This document shows, piece by piece, positions 1 to 7,748 of a DNA stretch of 26,719 nucleotides. Source of the DNA: CAYJBP01 sp964372025 (GTDB lineage: Bacteria; Bacillota; Dehalobacteriia; UBA4068); NCBI GenBank assembly GCA_964372025.1, contig CAYJPF010000029.1, positions 1 through 26,719 of the forward strand, read 5' to 3'. Positions within the stretch are counted from its first letter, which is position 1, and each line of letters begins with the position of its first letter. Both the position numbers and the translations under genes were made by a program. The notes under the pieces were generated by a model. It searched no databases, was not told where the DNA came from, and worked only from the letters and a program-made list of their open reading frames with translations.

Positions 1-2
1 TT

Positions 3-278
3 TTATCGTCTATCGGTATGGAGGAGCTTAGCTTAGCCCATATTTTAAATGCCGAAGCCGAAAAAATTCAGTTTGCCCTAGGCACCTTAGAAACCGCAAC
101 CGAGGCCGCTAGCTTGGATGATATCCTCAAGGTTAATAGCAATGCCAAAAAAATGTTGCGCGATGTAATCAAAAATCAAATGCTGATTGGCATGAAGATG
201 GAAGATACCGTAGAACTAGCACAAATGGTATTCGAGAGCGAGCAAGAGCCGGATACTCCGATTGTAGAGCCGGTATAA
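3..278 (+). CDS. C-terminal part of a small protein with an EELSLAHILNAEAEKIQ motif
   Basis: The reading frame is open from the window edge (codons for L-S-S-I-G precede the first ATG at 18), so this is probably the 3' end of a longer gene rather than an 86-residue protein. The segment EELSLAHILNAEAEKIQ, followed by ALGTLE, matches a motif I know from short Bacillota proteins, usually of the form SIALEELGLSHILNAEGEKLQ, some of them exosporium or spore-coat associated. The rest is helical and polar, with a short acidic and proline-containing tail. A strong terminator hairpin follows within 20 bases of the stop. The function is not known to me. A spore-surface role is an inference from the motif only. 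Confidence 0.6.
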   Translation, partial: LSSIGMEELSLAHILNAEAEKIQFALGTLETATEAASLDDILKVNSNAKKMLRDVIKNQMLIGMKMEDTVELAQMVFESEQEPDTPIVEPV

Positions 279-293
279 ACTTAGTATTAGTCA

Positions 294-324
294 AGGGCTA
301 TGGCTTAGGCCATAGCCCTATTTT
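294..324 (+). terminator. Rho-independent terminator
   Basis: A perfect 11-bp inverted repeat (AGGGCTATGGC at 294-304, its complement at 309-319) has a TTAG loop and is followed by ATTTT. It lies directly after the stop of the first gene. Confidence 0.85.
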
Positions 325-384
325 AGCAAAGCGATAACTTGTCACATTAACTATAGATTATGTACATGTTTTAGGAGTAGAACC

Positions 385-933
385 ATGCTTAAGTTTAAGA
401 TTTTTTCTCGCCGCTTTTTTGCTAAATTAAGAACCCAAAATTTGGCCTATTTAAGCCTGGGTTTTGTATTTATTTTATTGTTTTTACAATCTTCCGGGCT
501 GGTTTTTTGGCAGCGTCCTTTTAATGATGATCTTAATCAGATTGATATTGTGTTTAGAACTACCCTAAGCTCGATTTTTGGCTTTTTTGTAAGCACAACC
601 TTATCCGATACCAAACAAAGCCCACCTCCGCAGGCCGGGCTTAAGGAAAGCACCAAGGAAAGTATTAAGGAAAACACCAATCTTCAGAGCAATGGCGATG
701 CCCCGCCAAGTATTAATCAAGGCGAGCATTATCAGAAAAAAATTTTTAATAATTTTAGGGTATTTATTCTAGCATTTGTGATTATATTCTGCCTAATAAC
801 AATGATGATTGTTCGTAATATTGATGCTGTTACCGCCTCCGGCGAATATGTTAGCAGTACTATGATGCTTTATCGCGATTTTATTTCCGGCAGTATCGGA
901 GCATTAATAGGTATGGCCCGAGGTAATAATTGA
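385..933 (+). CDS. Membrane protein of unknown function, 182 aa
   Basis: I do not recognise this family. The start is supported by AGGAG at 373-377, seven bases before the ATG. A basic N-terminus (residues 1-16, rich in K and R) precedes a hydrophobic segment at about 20-41. A second moderately hydrophobic stretch lies at 57-72 and a strong membrane segment at 125-143. Between them, residues 76-124 form a polar region rich in K, E, S, N and P that is likely exposed and flexible. The C-terminal SGSIGALIGMARG (about 168-180) is small-residue rich and could be a further helix. Only the hydropathy is visible. The gene stands alone between two terminators, so neighbours do not help. Confidence 0.75.
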   Translation: MLKFKIFSRRFFAKLRTQNLAYLSLGFVFILLFLQSSGLVFWQRPFNDDLNQIDIVFRTTLSSIFGFFVSTTLSDTKQSPPPQAGLKESTKESIKENTNLQSNGDAPPSINQGEHYQKKIFNNFRVFILAFVIIFCLITMMIVRNIDAVTASGEYVSSTMMLYRDFISGSIGALIGMARGNN

Positions 934-951
934 GGGCTATTAAAGGCTATT

Positions 952-983
952 AAAGGGGTTGTCGCAATTGCGGCAGCCTCTTT
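952..983 (+). terminator. Terminator hairpin of the GCTGYCG family
   Basis: A 14-bp stem (952-965 with 970-983, two G-T pairs) with an AATT loop lies 19 bases after the preceding stop. Its inner arms (TTGTCGC / GCGGCAG) are variants of the dispersed hairpin found at 7483, 7673, 13111, 13223 and 22493. The T-tract is short. Confidence 0.7.
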
Positions 984-1040
984 AAGTTTAGCCACTTTTG
1001 ATAAAAATTATAAGCTTTGGGCGCTCTTCTAATAAAGCTA

Positions 1041-1069
1041 TTGACAATACCATTAAACCGTCGCATAAT
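1041..1069 (+). promoter_or_regulatory. Sigma-A type promoter for the amidase-rdgB pair
   Basis: A perfect TTGACA (1041-1046) and CATAAT (1064-1069) are separated by 17 bases. Transcription would start near 1076, leaving a 5' leader of about 60 bases before the ATG at 1139. Confidence 0.75.
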
Positions 1070-1138
1070 GCAGGAATAAGCTTAAATTTGCCGAAATTCT
1101 TATGATTAGCCACTAATTTACATAGGAAGGTTTTTTAA

Positions 1139-2746
1139 ATGGCAAAAAATATATTAAGCTTAATTCTAACTTTATGGATAATTTTAGCCGCTAGCAATTC
1201 GGCTTTAGCCGATACCATCGGCACGGTTAGTGGGGATACGGTAAATATTCGTAGCGGCCCTGCTACCACTTATGATATCATTGATACTGCCAGCGCCGGT
1301 GATACCTATAATATCCTCAACCTGGTGGATAATTGGTATCATATTCGCTTGCCGGGTAGCATTTATGGCTATATTTCGGCCGATTATATGGATAAATCCA
1401 GCAATCAAACCCTGCCGGCCACGGTGCGCCCCTTGTCGTCGGCTGTTAATATTAGAGCCGAAGCCCATGTTGATGCTGCGCTTTTAGGCAGCTTTAGCGG
1501 CAGCCAGGTATTGGATATTAGCGGCGAAACCGAATATTGGTATCAGGTTAATTATCAAAATCAGGTGGCTTATGTGGCCAAATGGTTGGTGATGGCTAAT
1601 TATCAAACCCCATTGCCGGCCGAGGGCAATATTTTTGCTACCGCTATTGTTAATAATGATACCCTTAATTTTAGGGATGCCCCCGATGGCGAATTAATCG
1701 GTGTTTTAGAGCGTGATATGCGCCTTTATGTGCGCCAAGCCCATGATGACTGGTACGAGGTTGATACCCCTTTAGGCAGGGGTTTTGTCCATGGGGATTA
1801 TCTTTTATTTGATAATGCTCAAACCGTAGCCACCGATGCCGGCCGCGAATTTGCATTTAGCTTTAAAGGTAGCAGCGCCCAAGGCGAAATCGATTTGGAT
1901 TTTACTGAAGAAGATTATGGTATTAACCTGGAATTAGATGGCAATACTTTAATTAATTATCAAGTGGAATATGATGGTAATTCGCTGCAAATCAATACCG
2001 ATATGGAGTTTAAGGGCGAATTGCCCACTAGCAATGATTTCAACCTTACTACTAGCGGCGATTTTAATAATCAATTATTGATAAGCGCAGATCAACCGCT
2101 ATATTATCGGCTTAAAGCCAATCAAAATCAAACCGCTTTAGAGCTTAGCATTGGCCTTAGCCCTTTAATCGGCAAAGTAATTGTAATCGACCCCGGCCAT
2201 GGTTCTTATGAGGATGGCGGGCTCGATCCGGGGGCTACTTCCGGCGATTTATACGAAAAAGATATTGTTTATGATATGGCGCTTTATATTCAGCAAATTT
2301 TGGGTGATCAGGGTGCTACAGTGCTATTATCCCGTGGCGAGGAGGCCTATACCACTTTGGCCGAAAGGGCAGCCCAAGCGGCCGCCGACCAGGCCGATAT
2401 TTTGGTTAGCGTGCATGTAAATGCGGCTACCTCATCGGTGGCTAGCGGTAGCTCTACCTGGCTTTATGCCCCGGAAAACGATGATAATTATGATCGCGAA
2501 AAGCGGCTTTTGCTGGCCGAAACCATTCAGCGCAATCTTTTGGCCGAAGGCGGCTTGGTGGATTATGGAATTAGGGAGGCCAATTTTACCATTTTGCGCC
2601 ATAGTACTATGCCTGCGGTTTTGGTCGAAACTGCCTTTATTACCAATCCCGGCGATTATGCACTTTTGCTTACCGATCAGTTCCGCTATGATGCCGCCTA
2701 TGGCATTAGCCTGGGCATTATCGATTATTTTAGGGAGGTAAATTAA
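1139..2746 (+). CDS. Secreted N-acetylmuramoyl-L-alanine amidase with three SH3 domains
   Basis: Zinc amidase that cuts the bond between N-acetylmuramic acid and L-alanine in peptidoglycan, acting outside the membrane. A signal peptide (about residues 1-24, ending SALA) is followed by three bacterial SH3 repeats (about 25-84, 93-152 and 165-222), each with the N-[IF]R-[SAD] motif and a tryptophan-tyrosine wall-binding pattern. A beta-rich spacer (about 230-340) follows. The Amidase_3 catalytic domain spans about 345-535. Its zinc ligands are visible as H354 (DPGHG), E373 (LYEKD) and H426 (SVHVNA), with the catalytic glutamate E497 in LVETAF. All key residues are present, so it should be active. 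AGGAAGG at 1124-1130 supports the start. The stop abuts the TTG start of rdgB, so the two are co-transcribed. I do not assign a specific symbol because the SH3-amidase arrangement is shared by several CwlD/LytC-like groups. Confidence 0.93.
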   Translation: MAKNILSLILTLWIILAASNSALADTIGTVSGDTVNIRSGPATTYDIIDTASAGDTYNILNLVDNWYHIRLPGSIYGYISADYMDKSSNQTLPATVRPLSSAVNIRAEAHVDAALLGSFSGSQVLDISGETEYWYQVNYQNQVAYVAKWLVMANYQTPLPAEGNIFATAIVNNDTLNFRDAPDGELIGVLERDMRLYVRQAHDDWYEVDTPLGRGFVHGDYLLFDNAQTVATDAGREFAFSFKGSSAQGEIDLDFTEEDYGINLELDGNTLINYQVEYDGNSLQINTDMEFKGELPTSNDFNLTTSGDFNNQLLISADQPLYYRLKANQNQTALELSIGLSPLIGKVIVIDPGHGSYEDGGLDPGATSGDLYEKDIVYDMALYIQQILGDQGATVLLSRGEEAYTTLAERAAQAAADQADILVSVHVNAATSSVASGSSTWLYAPENDDNYDREKRLLLAETIQRNLLAEGGLVDYGIREANFTILRHSTMPAVLVETAFITNPGDYALLLTDQFRYDAAYGISLGIIDYFREVN

Positions 2747-3346
2747 TTGACAACCTTATTAATCGCCAGCCAAAACAAACATAAAATTGGCGAAATCAAA
2801 GATAAAATTGCAGCTATTGGCATTGATGATTTGGATATAATCGGCTTGGATGCTTATCCTAATTATCAAGCGCCGGCCGAAGATGGCTTAAGTTTTAAGG
2901 ATAATGCCCTAATCAAGGCCTTGGCCGCCGCAAAGATGAGCGGCTGCATCACCTTAGCCGATGATAGCGGCCTTTGTGTGGAAGCCTTAAATGGAGCGCC
3001 GGGCATATATTCGGCACGCTATGCAGGCGCTAATCAAGATGATGCGGCTAATAATTGCAAATTGCTGGCCGATATGGCCGATCAAGATAATCGCCGAGCC
3101 TATTTTTATTGTGCGATAATTATTGCCTGGCCGGCCGGCCATTATCTGGAGGCCGGTGCTAAATTTGAGGGCAAAATCTTGGACAAGCTGCAAGGTAGCG
3201 GCGGTTTTGGCTATGATCCTTTGCTTTATTTGGAGGATTATCAGTGTACGGTGGCCGAATTGGCCGATGGCATCAAAAACCAAATTAGCCATCGCGCTTT
3301 GGCCTTGGATGATGCTTTGGCTAAATTAAAAGCGGTTTTAGAATAA
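2747..3346 (+). CDS. rdgB: XTP/dITP diphosphatase (RdgB/HAM1 family)
   Basis: Hydrolyses non-canonical purine triphosphates (dITP, XTP, ITP) to monophosphates, cleaning the nucleotide pool in the cytoplasm. The family signature is clear: S-x-N-x-x-K near the N-terminus (SQNKHK, residues 7-12), the metal/substrate motif DDSGL at 72-76 followed by APGIYSARYAG, GFGYDPL, and SHRALAL near the C-terminus. At 199 aa it is the usual length. The start codon is TTG at 2747, immediately after the TAA of the amidase gene; AGGGAGGT at 2732-2739 inside the end of that gene is well placed for it. This back-to-back arrangement implies translational coupling. Pairing with a wall amidase is probably operon convenience, not a shared pathway. 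Confidence 0.95.
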   Translation: MTTLLIASQNKHKIGEIKDKIAAIGIDDLDIIGLDAYPNYQAPAEDGLSFKDNALIKALAAAKMSGCITLADDSGLCVEALNGAPGIYSARYAGANQDDAANNCKLLADMADQDNRRAYFYCAIIIAWPAGHYLEAGAKFEGKILDKLQGSGGFGYDPLLYLEDYQCTVAELADGIKNQISHRALALDDALAKLKAVLE

Positions 3347-3394
3347 AAAAGCAATAAGTAGGAGTATAAAAAATACAATAATCAGGAGAATAAA

Positions 3395-3664
3395 ATGAAT
3401 ATTTTTGAAACAATTATGCTAATTTGCTTTGGGGCATCTTGGCCTTTAAGCATTATCAAATCTTATCGTTCCCGCAGTGCTAAGGGTAAAAGTGTACTGT
3501 TTTTATGCTTTTTAGAATTGGGCTATATTATGGGTATGATTTTTAATTATACAGAAGGCATGGATATTGGCTTTTTCCTTTATATGCTTAACTTTTCGAT
3601 GATTGGCGTGGATTTGGGGCTAACTTTGCGTAATCGCCGTTTGGATGCCCAGGCTGCGGCTTAG
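3395..3664 (+). CDS. Small PQ-loop-like integral membrane protein, 89 aa
   Basis: Three membrane segments are visible (about 2-20, 34-51 and 56-76). The first loop carries SWPLSIIKSYRSRSAKGKS, in the position and style of the PQ-loop/SemiSWEET repeat where a conserved proline kinks the first helix and a basic loop follows. Single three-helix proteins of this type would act as homodimers. I recognise the pattern from many Bacillota hypothetical proteins but know no substrate, so sugar transport should not be assumed. AGGAG at 3383-3387 supports the start. No recognisable promoter of its own is seen, so it may be read through from rdgB. Confidence 0.75.
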   Translation: MNIFETIMLICFGASWPLSIIKSYRSRSAKGKSVLFLCFLELGYIMGMIFNYTEGMDIGFFLYMLNFSMIGVDLGLTLRNRRLDAQAAA

Positions 3665-3753
3665 CGATACCAAATTATTCCAAATTAAATATAAATAATC
3701 ATCAAAAATCTGCAAATACTAAGCCTGTAAAATTAAGCTTAAAGGAGATGCAG

Positions 3754-3954
3754 ATGAGCAAAAATAGCGATAAAAATAAAAACAAAAGCCTGCCTAAGCC
3801 GCATCAAGGCCTGCATAAGGCTGCTTTACCCGGGGCTTACTCCACTTTAGCGGCCGAGCAGATGACTAAATCTTTGCTTTTGAGCAGGGATGATATCGAG
3901 CATGATTGGGCAGCCGAAGAGGCGCGCGCCTGGGTGGATTATGATCAATTATAA
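3754..3954 (+). CDS. Small hydrophilic orphan, possibly DUF3787-like
   Basis: Two in-frame ATGs (3748 and 3754) are possible. The ribosome binding site AAAGGAG (3741-3747) touches the first but sits six bases before the second, so 3754 is the likely start and the protein is 66 aa. The N-terminus is very basic (KNSDKNKNKSLPKPHQG), and the acidic C-terminus ends AAEEARAWVDYDQL. That ending resembles, from memory, the AKEWVDEN-type tail of DUF3787 proteins, some described as spore-surface proteins. The resemblance is weak. No membrane segment or metal motif is seen. Confidence 0.6.
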   Translation: MSKNSDKNKNKSLPKPHQGLHKAALPGAYSTLAAEQMTKSLLLSRDDIEHDWAAEEARAWVDYDQL

Positions 3955-4062
3955 ATGCCCTTAAGGGGGCTTACTTAGCACCTTTTAAGCCTTGCTGCAT
4001 ATAATCAAATAATTACCTTTAATTGGTTGGCTTAAAGGCTTTTCTTTAGTTAATTTCTATGC

Positions 4063-4068
4063 TATAAT
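4063..4068 (+). promoter_or_regulatory. Candidate -10 element for lon-engB
   Basis: A perfect TATAAT lies 47 bases before the lon start, but no good -35 hexamer is found 16-18 bases upstream (TTTTCT/TTTCTT only). The interval 3955-4114 also has an interrupted inverted repeat (CCTTTTAAGCC at 3981-3991, GGCTTAAAGG at 4029-4038), which could be a hairpin or operator. No HrcA CIRCE element (GCACTC-N9-GAGTGC) is seen. Confidence 0.35.
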
Positions 4069-4114
4069 AATTGGGCTTGTACAAAAAATAAGCTTATAAC
4101 AAAGAGGTAAATAA

Positions 4115-6490
4115 ATGCAAAAAAATAAAAATCAAATTATGCCCGAAAACAATTTTGAAAATGATATTCGGGATTTAGAAAGCAGTACTCAAGTATTACC
4201 GATGATGCCTTTGCGGGGGATGATGGTGTTCCCCTATATGATTACCCATTTGGATGTGGGGCGCGATCGTTCGATAAATGCCATCGATAAAGCTATGCTT
4301 ACCGAGGAGCGCCTGCTATTTTTGGCTACCCAAAAGGAAACTTTAGTAGACGACCCCAAGCCGGAGGATATTTATCAGCTGGGCACAGTAGTGCAGATTA
4401 GGCAATTACTTAAATTGCCGGGCGGCACGGTGCGCCTATTGGTAGAGGGCTTATGGCGAGCCAGGGTTATAGATTATGTAGAAGATCAGCCCTGCTATAT
4501 GACGGAAATTGAACATAGCGAGGAATTTTTAAATGTAGGCGAAATCGAGCTGATGGCCTTAATGCGTTCTTTAAGCGAATGTTTTGAGGAATATGCCCGT
4601 GCCAGCCGCAAAGTACCGCAGGAGGCCTTGGCCGGGGTTATTGATGTGGAAGATCCCGAGCGTTTTGTTGATTTAATTGCCGCCCAATTGCAAATTGCTT
4701 ATGATGAAAAGCAGCAATTATTAGCCGAGCTTTGCATTAATAAGCGCATGGAATTATTGATGTCTTTTTTATACCGCGAAATGGAAATTATTAAGCTGGA
4801 GCAGGATATTGCCCAGCGGGTACGCAAGCAAATGGAGCAGGCGCAAAAGGATTATTATTTGCGCGAGCAATTAAAGGCCATCCAGCAGGAGCTGGGCGAA
4901 AAGGATGAAAGAGGCGCCGAGGTTAATGAGCTGCGCCAAAGAGCCGAGGCCAAAAACTTGCCCGATTATGTAAATGAAAAAATCAATAAAGAATTAGATC
5001 GCCTGCTAAAGATGCCTTCGATGATGGCCGAAGCTTCGGTTGTACATAATTATATCGATTGGCTGATCGAAACCCCTTGGCAGGCCGAAACGGTGGAAAC
5101 CAAGGATATTTTAAAAGCCCAAAAAGTTTTGGATGCCGACCATTATGGCCTGGAAAAACCCAAAGAGCGTATTTTGGAATACTTAGCTACTTGCCAGCTA
5201 ACCGGCAATTTAAAAGGGCCCATTATTTGCTTGGTAGGGCCGCCCGGGGTTGGTAAAACCTCCCTGGCGCGCTCGATTGCCGATGCTTTAAACCGCAAAT
5301 TTGCCCGGATGAGCTTAGGCGGCGTACGCGACGAAGCCGAAATTAGAGGCCATCGCCGCACCTATGTAGGGGCTATGCCCGGCCGCTTGGTGCAAAATAT
5401 GCGCAAAGCAGGGGTAAAAAATCCGCTTTTCCTTTTGGACGAAATAGATAAATTAGCCAATGATTTTCGTGGTGATCCTACCAGCGCCCTGCTAGAGGCG
5501 CTAGATCCCGAGCAAAACAATACATTTGTCGATCACTTTTTAGAAATCCCCTTGGATTTATCGCAGGTAATGTTTATTACCACGGCCAATACCACCGAAA
5601 CCATCCCGCGCCCCTTGCAAGATAGGATGGAGATTATCGAGGTGGCCAGCTATACCGAGGAAGAAAAAATTAAAATTGCCAAAAAGCATTTGCTATCTAA
5701 GCAAATCAAAGAGCATGGCTTAAGCAAATCCCAGCTAAAGATAGCCGAGAGCGGTTATCGTTCTTTGGTGCGTCATTATACCAGGGAGGCCGGGGTGCGT
5801 GATTTGGAGCGCAAAATTGCCAAATTATGCCGCAAATTGGCCAAAGAGGTGGTAGCAGGCCAAGAATTGCCGCCGCAGATTAATGATCAAAATATAGCCG
5901 ATTATTTGGGTGTTGCCCGTTATACCAGGCCTAAGCTAAGCAAAAAATCCCAGGTGGGAGTAGCTATTGGTTTAGCCTGGACCAGGGTAGGCGGCGAAAT
6001 TTTGGCTATCGAGGTGCAAACTTTGCCCGGTAATGGCAAGATAGCAATAACCGGTCAATTGGGTGATGTGATGAAAGAAAGTGCCCGTGCCGGCCTAACT
6101 TTTATCGGTTCGGTTGCTGATAAGCTTAAAATCGATTTAGAGGTTTTAAAGAATACCGATTTACATATTCATTTACCGGAAGGTGCCACGCCTAAAGATG
6201 GCCCCTCGGCCGGGATAACGATGGCGGCGGCGGTGGCCTCGCAGCTTAGCGGCCGCAAATTGCGCAATGATATAGCCATGACCGGCGAAATAACCTTGCG
6301 CGGCCATGTGCTGGCGGTGGGTGGCATCAAGGAAAAGCTGCTGGCGGCTTATCGCTTGGGCATTAAGGAGATTATCCTGCCTATCGAAAATGGCAAGGAT
6401 TTAGAAGAATTACCGCCCAATATCAAAGATAAAATGGTATTCCACCTGGTAGAGGATATGGAGCAAGTATTGGAGCTGGTATTATGCTAA
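4115..6490 (+). CDS. lon: ATP-dependent Lon protease
   Basis: Cytoplasmic AAA+ serine protease that degrades misfolded and short-lived regulatory proteins. The order is classical: N-terminal substrate-binding LON domain (about residues 30-225, opening LPMMPLRGMMVFPYM), a coiled helical region (about 225-330), the AAA module with Walker A GPPGVGKT (375-382) and Walker B FLLDEIDK, then the protease domain. The catalytic dyad is present: S698 in PKDGPSAGI and K741 in GGIKEKLL, spaced 43 residues apart as in E. coli Lon (679/722). At 791 aa it has normal family length. AGAGGT before the ATG supports the start. The 3' end overlaps engB by seven bases (ATGCTAA), the same lon-engB order as B. subtilis lonA-ysxC, so the pair is translationally coupled. 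Confidence 0.97.
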   Translation: MQKNKNQIMPENNFENDIRDLESSTQVLPMMPLRGMMVFPYMITHLDVGRDRSINAIDKAMLTEERLLFLATQKETLVDDPKPEDIYQLGTVVQIRQLLKLPGGTVRLLVEGLWRARVIDYVEDQPCYMTEIEHSEEFLNVGEIELMALMRSLSECFEEYARASRKVPQEALAGVIDVEDPERFVDLIAAQLQIAYDEKQQLLAELCINKRMELLMSFLYREMEIIKLEQDIAQRVRKQMEQAQKDYYLREQLKAIQQELGEKDERGAEVNELRQRAEAKNLPDYVNEKINKELDRLLKMPSMMAEASVVHNYIDWLIETPWQAETVETKDILKAQKVLDADHYGLEKPKERILEYLATCQLTGNLKGPIICLVGPPGVGKTSLARSIADALNRKFARMSLGGVRDEAEIRGHRRTYVGAMPGRLVQNMRKAGVKNPLFLLDEIDKLANDFRGDPTSALLEALDPEQNNTFVDHFLEIPLDLSQVMFITTANTTETIPRPLQDRMEIIEVASYTEEEKIKIAKKHLLSKQIKEHGLSKSQLKIAESGYRSLVRHYTREAGVRDLERKIAKLCRKLAKEVVAGQELPPQINDQNIADYLGVARYTRPKLSKKSQVGVAIGLAWTRVGGEILAIEVQTLPGNGKIAITGQLGDVMKESARAGLTFIGSVADKLKIDLEVLKNTDLHIHLPEGATPKDGPSAGITMAAAVASQLSGRKLRNDIAMTGEITLRGHVLAVGGIKEKLLAAYRLGIKEIILPIENGKDLEELPPNIKDKMVFHLVEDMEQVLELVLC

Positions 6491-7095
6491 AAATCAGAAG
6501 ATCGGAATTAAAAACCTCGGCTGTTAAGCCGGATCAATATCCGACTGAGCTTTTGCCGGAGATTGCCTTAATTGGGCGATCTAATGCCGGAAAATCTTCG
6601 TTAATTAATAGTTTAATTTATCGTAAGAATTTGGCCAGAACTTCGTCGGCGCCGGGTAAAACTCGTTTATTAAACTTTTATTATATAGAGGCTTTAGATG
6701 AGGAAAAGCAAGCGATCCCGTTTTTCTTTGTAGATTTGCCGGGCTATGGCTATGCTAAGGTGGCCAAAACCGAGCGCGAATTGTGGTTAAGCCGGATGGA
6801 AACTTATTTAAGCAGCCATCAGGAGCGCCTATATTGTTGGCAGTTGGTGGATATTAGGCATAAGGTAAGCCCCTTGGACATCACCATGCATAATGCGTTG
6901 GTGGAGGCCGGTTTTAAGGTGCGGGTGATAGCCAATAAGCTGGATAAAATCAGCAAAAATGAGCGAGCAAAGAATATAAATGCTATTGCTAAGGATTTGA
7001 ATATAAGCAAGGATCAGATAACAGCATTTTCGGCAGTGAGCCATGAAGGGCGTGAAGAGCTGCAAGAAATTTTATTAAACTATATAAAAAGCTAA
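6484..7095 (+). CDS. engB: Ribosome-biogenesis GTPase EngB/YsxC/YihA
   Basis: Small essential GTPase required for late assembly of the 50S ribosomal subunit. GTPase motifs are intact: G1 GRSNAGKSS (31-39), the G2 threonine in PGKTR (about 60), G3 DLPGYGYAK (84-92), G4 NKLD (151-154), and a plausible G5 at AFSAVSHEG. At 203 aa the length is typical. The ATG lies inside the end of lon, so translation depends on re-initiation or coupling. After the stop there is only a weak hairpin (around 7158-7179), followed by the repeat-rich gap. Confidence 0.96.
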   Translation: MLKIRRSELKTSAVKPDQYPTELLPEIALIGRSNAGKSSLINSLIYRKNLARTSSAPGKTRLLNFYYIEALDEEKQAIPFFFVDLPGYGYAKVAKTERELWLSRMETYLSSHQERLYCWQLVDIRHKVSPLDITMHNALVEAGFKVRVIANKLDKISKNERAKNINAIAKDLNISKDQITAFSAVSHEGREELQEILLNYIKS

Positions 7096-7370
7096 ATTTT
7101 TGACAATAAATTGAAAATATTGAGAGACAACCCAAAAAATTTCTAAAAGTTTTTGCTTTTGCTTTTTTCAAAAAGCAAAGGTCTTATCTTTTGAACTTAA
7201 TCTTTTGAACTTAATCTTTCTTTCAATTATAAAAAAGAGGCTAATGCAGGCAAGATAGGAGTATTGGGCGCTAAAAAAGCGAATAATCGAATTGATAAAA
7301 TTGAAAGAAAGCTGCTATTTTTATTTGCTAAGCAAATAAAAATGAAGTGCCCTACAGTAATCAAAACACA
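7096..7370. other. Gene-free AT-rich spacer with small repeats
   Basis: No credible coding region. Visible structure: a weak T-rich hairpin at 7158-7179 that may terminate engB; a 14-bp unit TCTTTTGAACTTAA repeated in tandem (7187-7200, 7201-7214); a 13-bp inverted repeat CTTTCTTTCAATT (7216-7228) with its complement at 7299-7311; and a near-perfect palindrome with 12-bp arms around 7330 (7318-7329 and 7331-7342). No promoter with a good -35/-10 pair was found. Confidence 0.5.
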
Positions 7371-7478
7371 AAGCAAACCTATGCTTAAGAAAACAAACCT
7401 ATGCTAAAGAAAGCAAACCTATGCTAAAGAAAGCAAACCTATGCTAAAGAAAACAAACCTATGCTAAAGAAAGCAAAA
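7371..7478 (+). repeat. 20-bp tandem repeat, five units plus a partial
   Basis: The unit AAGCAAACCTATGCTAAAGA (with G/A variation at position 3 and one TTAAGA variant) repeats head to tail at 7371, 7391, 7411, 7431 and 7451, with a partial unit at 7471 that runs into the A-tract of the next hairpin. There are no spacers between units, so it is not a CRISPR array. Confidence 0.9.
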
Positions 7479-7482
7479 AAAG

Positions 7483-7697
7483 GGGGCTGTCGCAATGCGA
7501 CAGCCCCTCAGAGTGTCAAAAAAGCCAAAATTCAATTCCCCGTGGGGGGATGGAAAGGGGGGCTTGCCCCCCTTGCGTTGTTAAATTGCAGCGTAAGCTG
7601 CCAATATTCTTTCCTGGTTCTGGAAAGAATATTGCTCAGGCCGTCAAAAAACGCAGTTTTTTGACGGCCTGAGGGGCTGTCGCAATGCGACAGCCCC
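7483..7697 (+). repeat. MITE-like composite hairpin repeat, copy 1 (full length)
   Basis: A core of about 165 bp (7508-7672) is enclosed by two identical direct copies of a 25-bp hairpin (7483-7507 and 7673-7697; arms GGGGCTGTCGC and GCGACAGCCCC, loop AAT). Inside the core: a G6/C6 hairpin with CTTG loop (7557-7572), a small GCAGC-GTAA-GCTGC hairpin near 7588, a 13-bp hairpin (7602-7614 with 7622-7634) and a perfect 15-bp hairpin (7637-7651 with 7657-7671). The left core end (7509-7523) matches one arm of this last hairpin, giving imperfect terminal inverted repeats ending in TCAAAAAA. An A7 tract lies outside the left hairpin and a T4 tract outside the right one, as expected if one bidirectional terminator was split and duplicated. 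The copy sits between the convergent ends of engB and hyuB. Confidence 0.85.
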
Positions 7698-7748
7698 TTT
7701 TATTATACTATAAATTACTATTTAAAATAATCATGCGGCAGAGCATAG

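Noticed and set aside
3955..4114. Heat-shock (CIRCE/HrcA or CtsR) operator before lon
   Set aside because: No GCACTC-N9-GAGTGC and no GGTCAAA-type repeats are present.
7371..7478. Possible CRISPR array
   Set aside because: The 20-bp units are directly adjacent without spacers, and no cas gene is in the window.
7540..7575. G-quadruplex in the G-rich part of the composite repeat
   Set aside because: The G6 runs pair well with the adjacent C6 run as a simple hairpin, and only two long G-runs are present.
7461..7664. 67-residue open frame on the plus strand
   Set aside because: It lies entirely within the tandem repeat and the structured composite repeat, has no ribosome binding site, and the homologous frame is not kept in the other copies.
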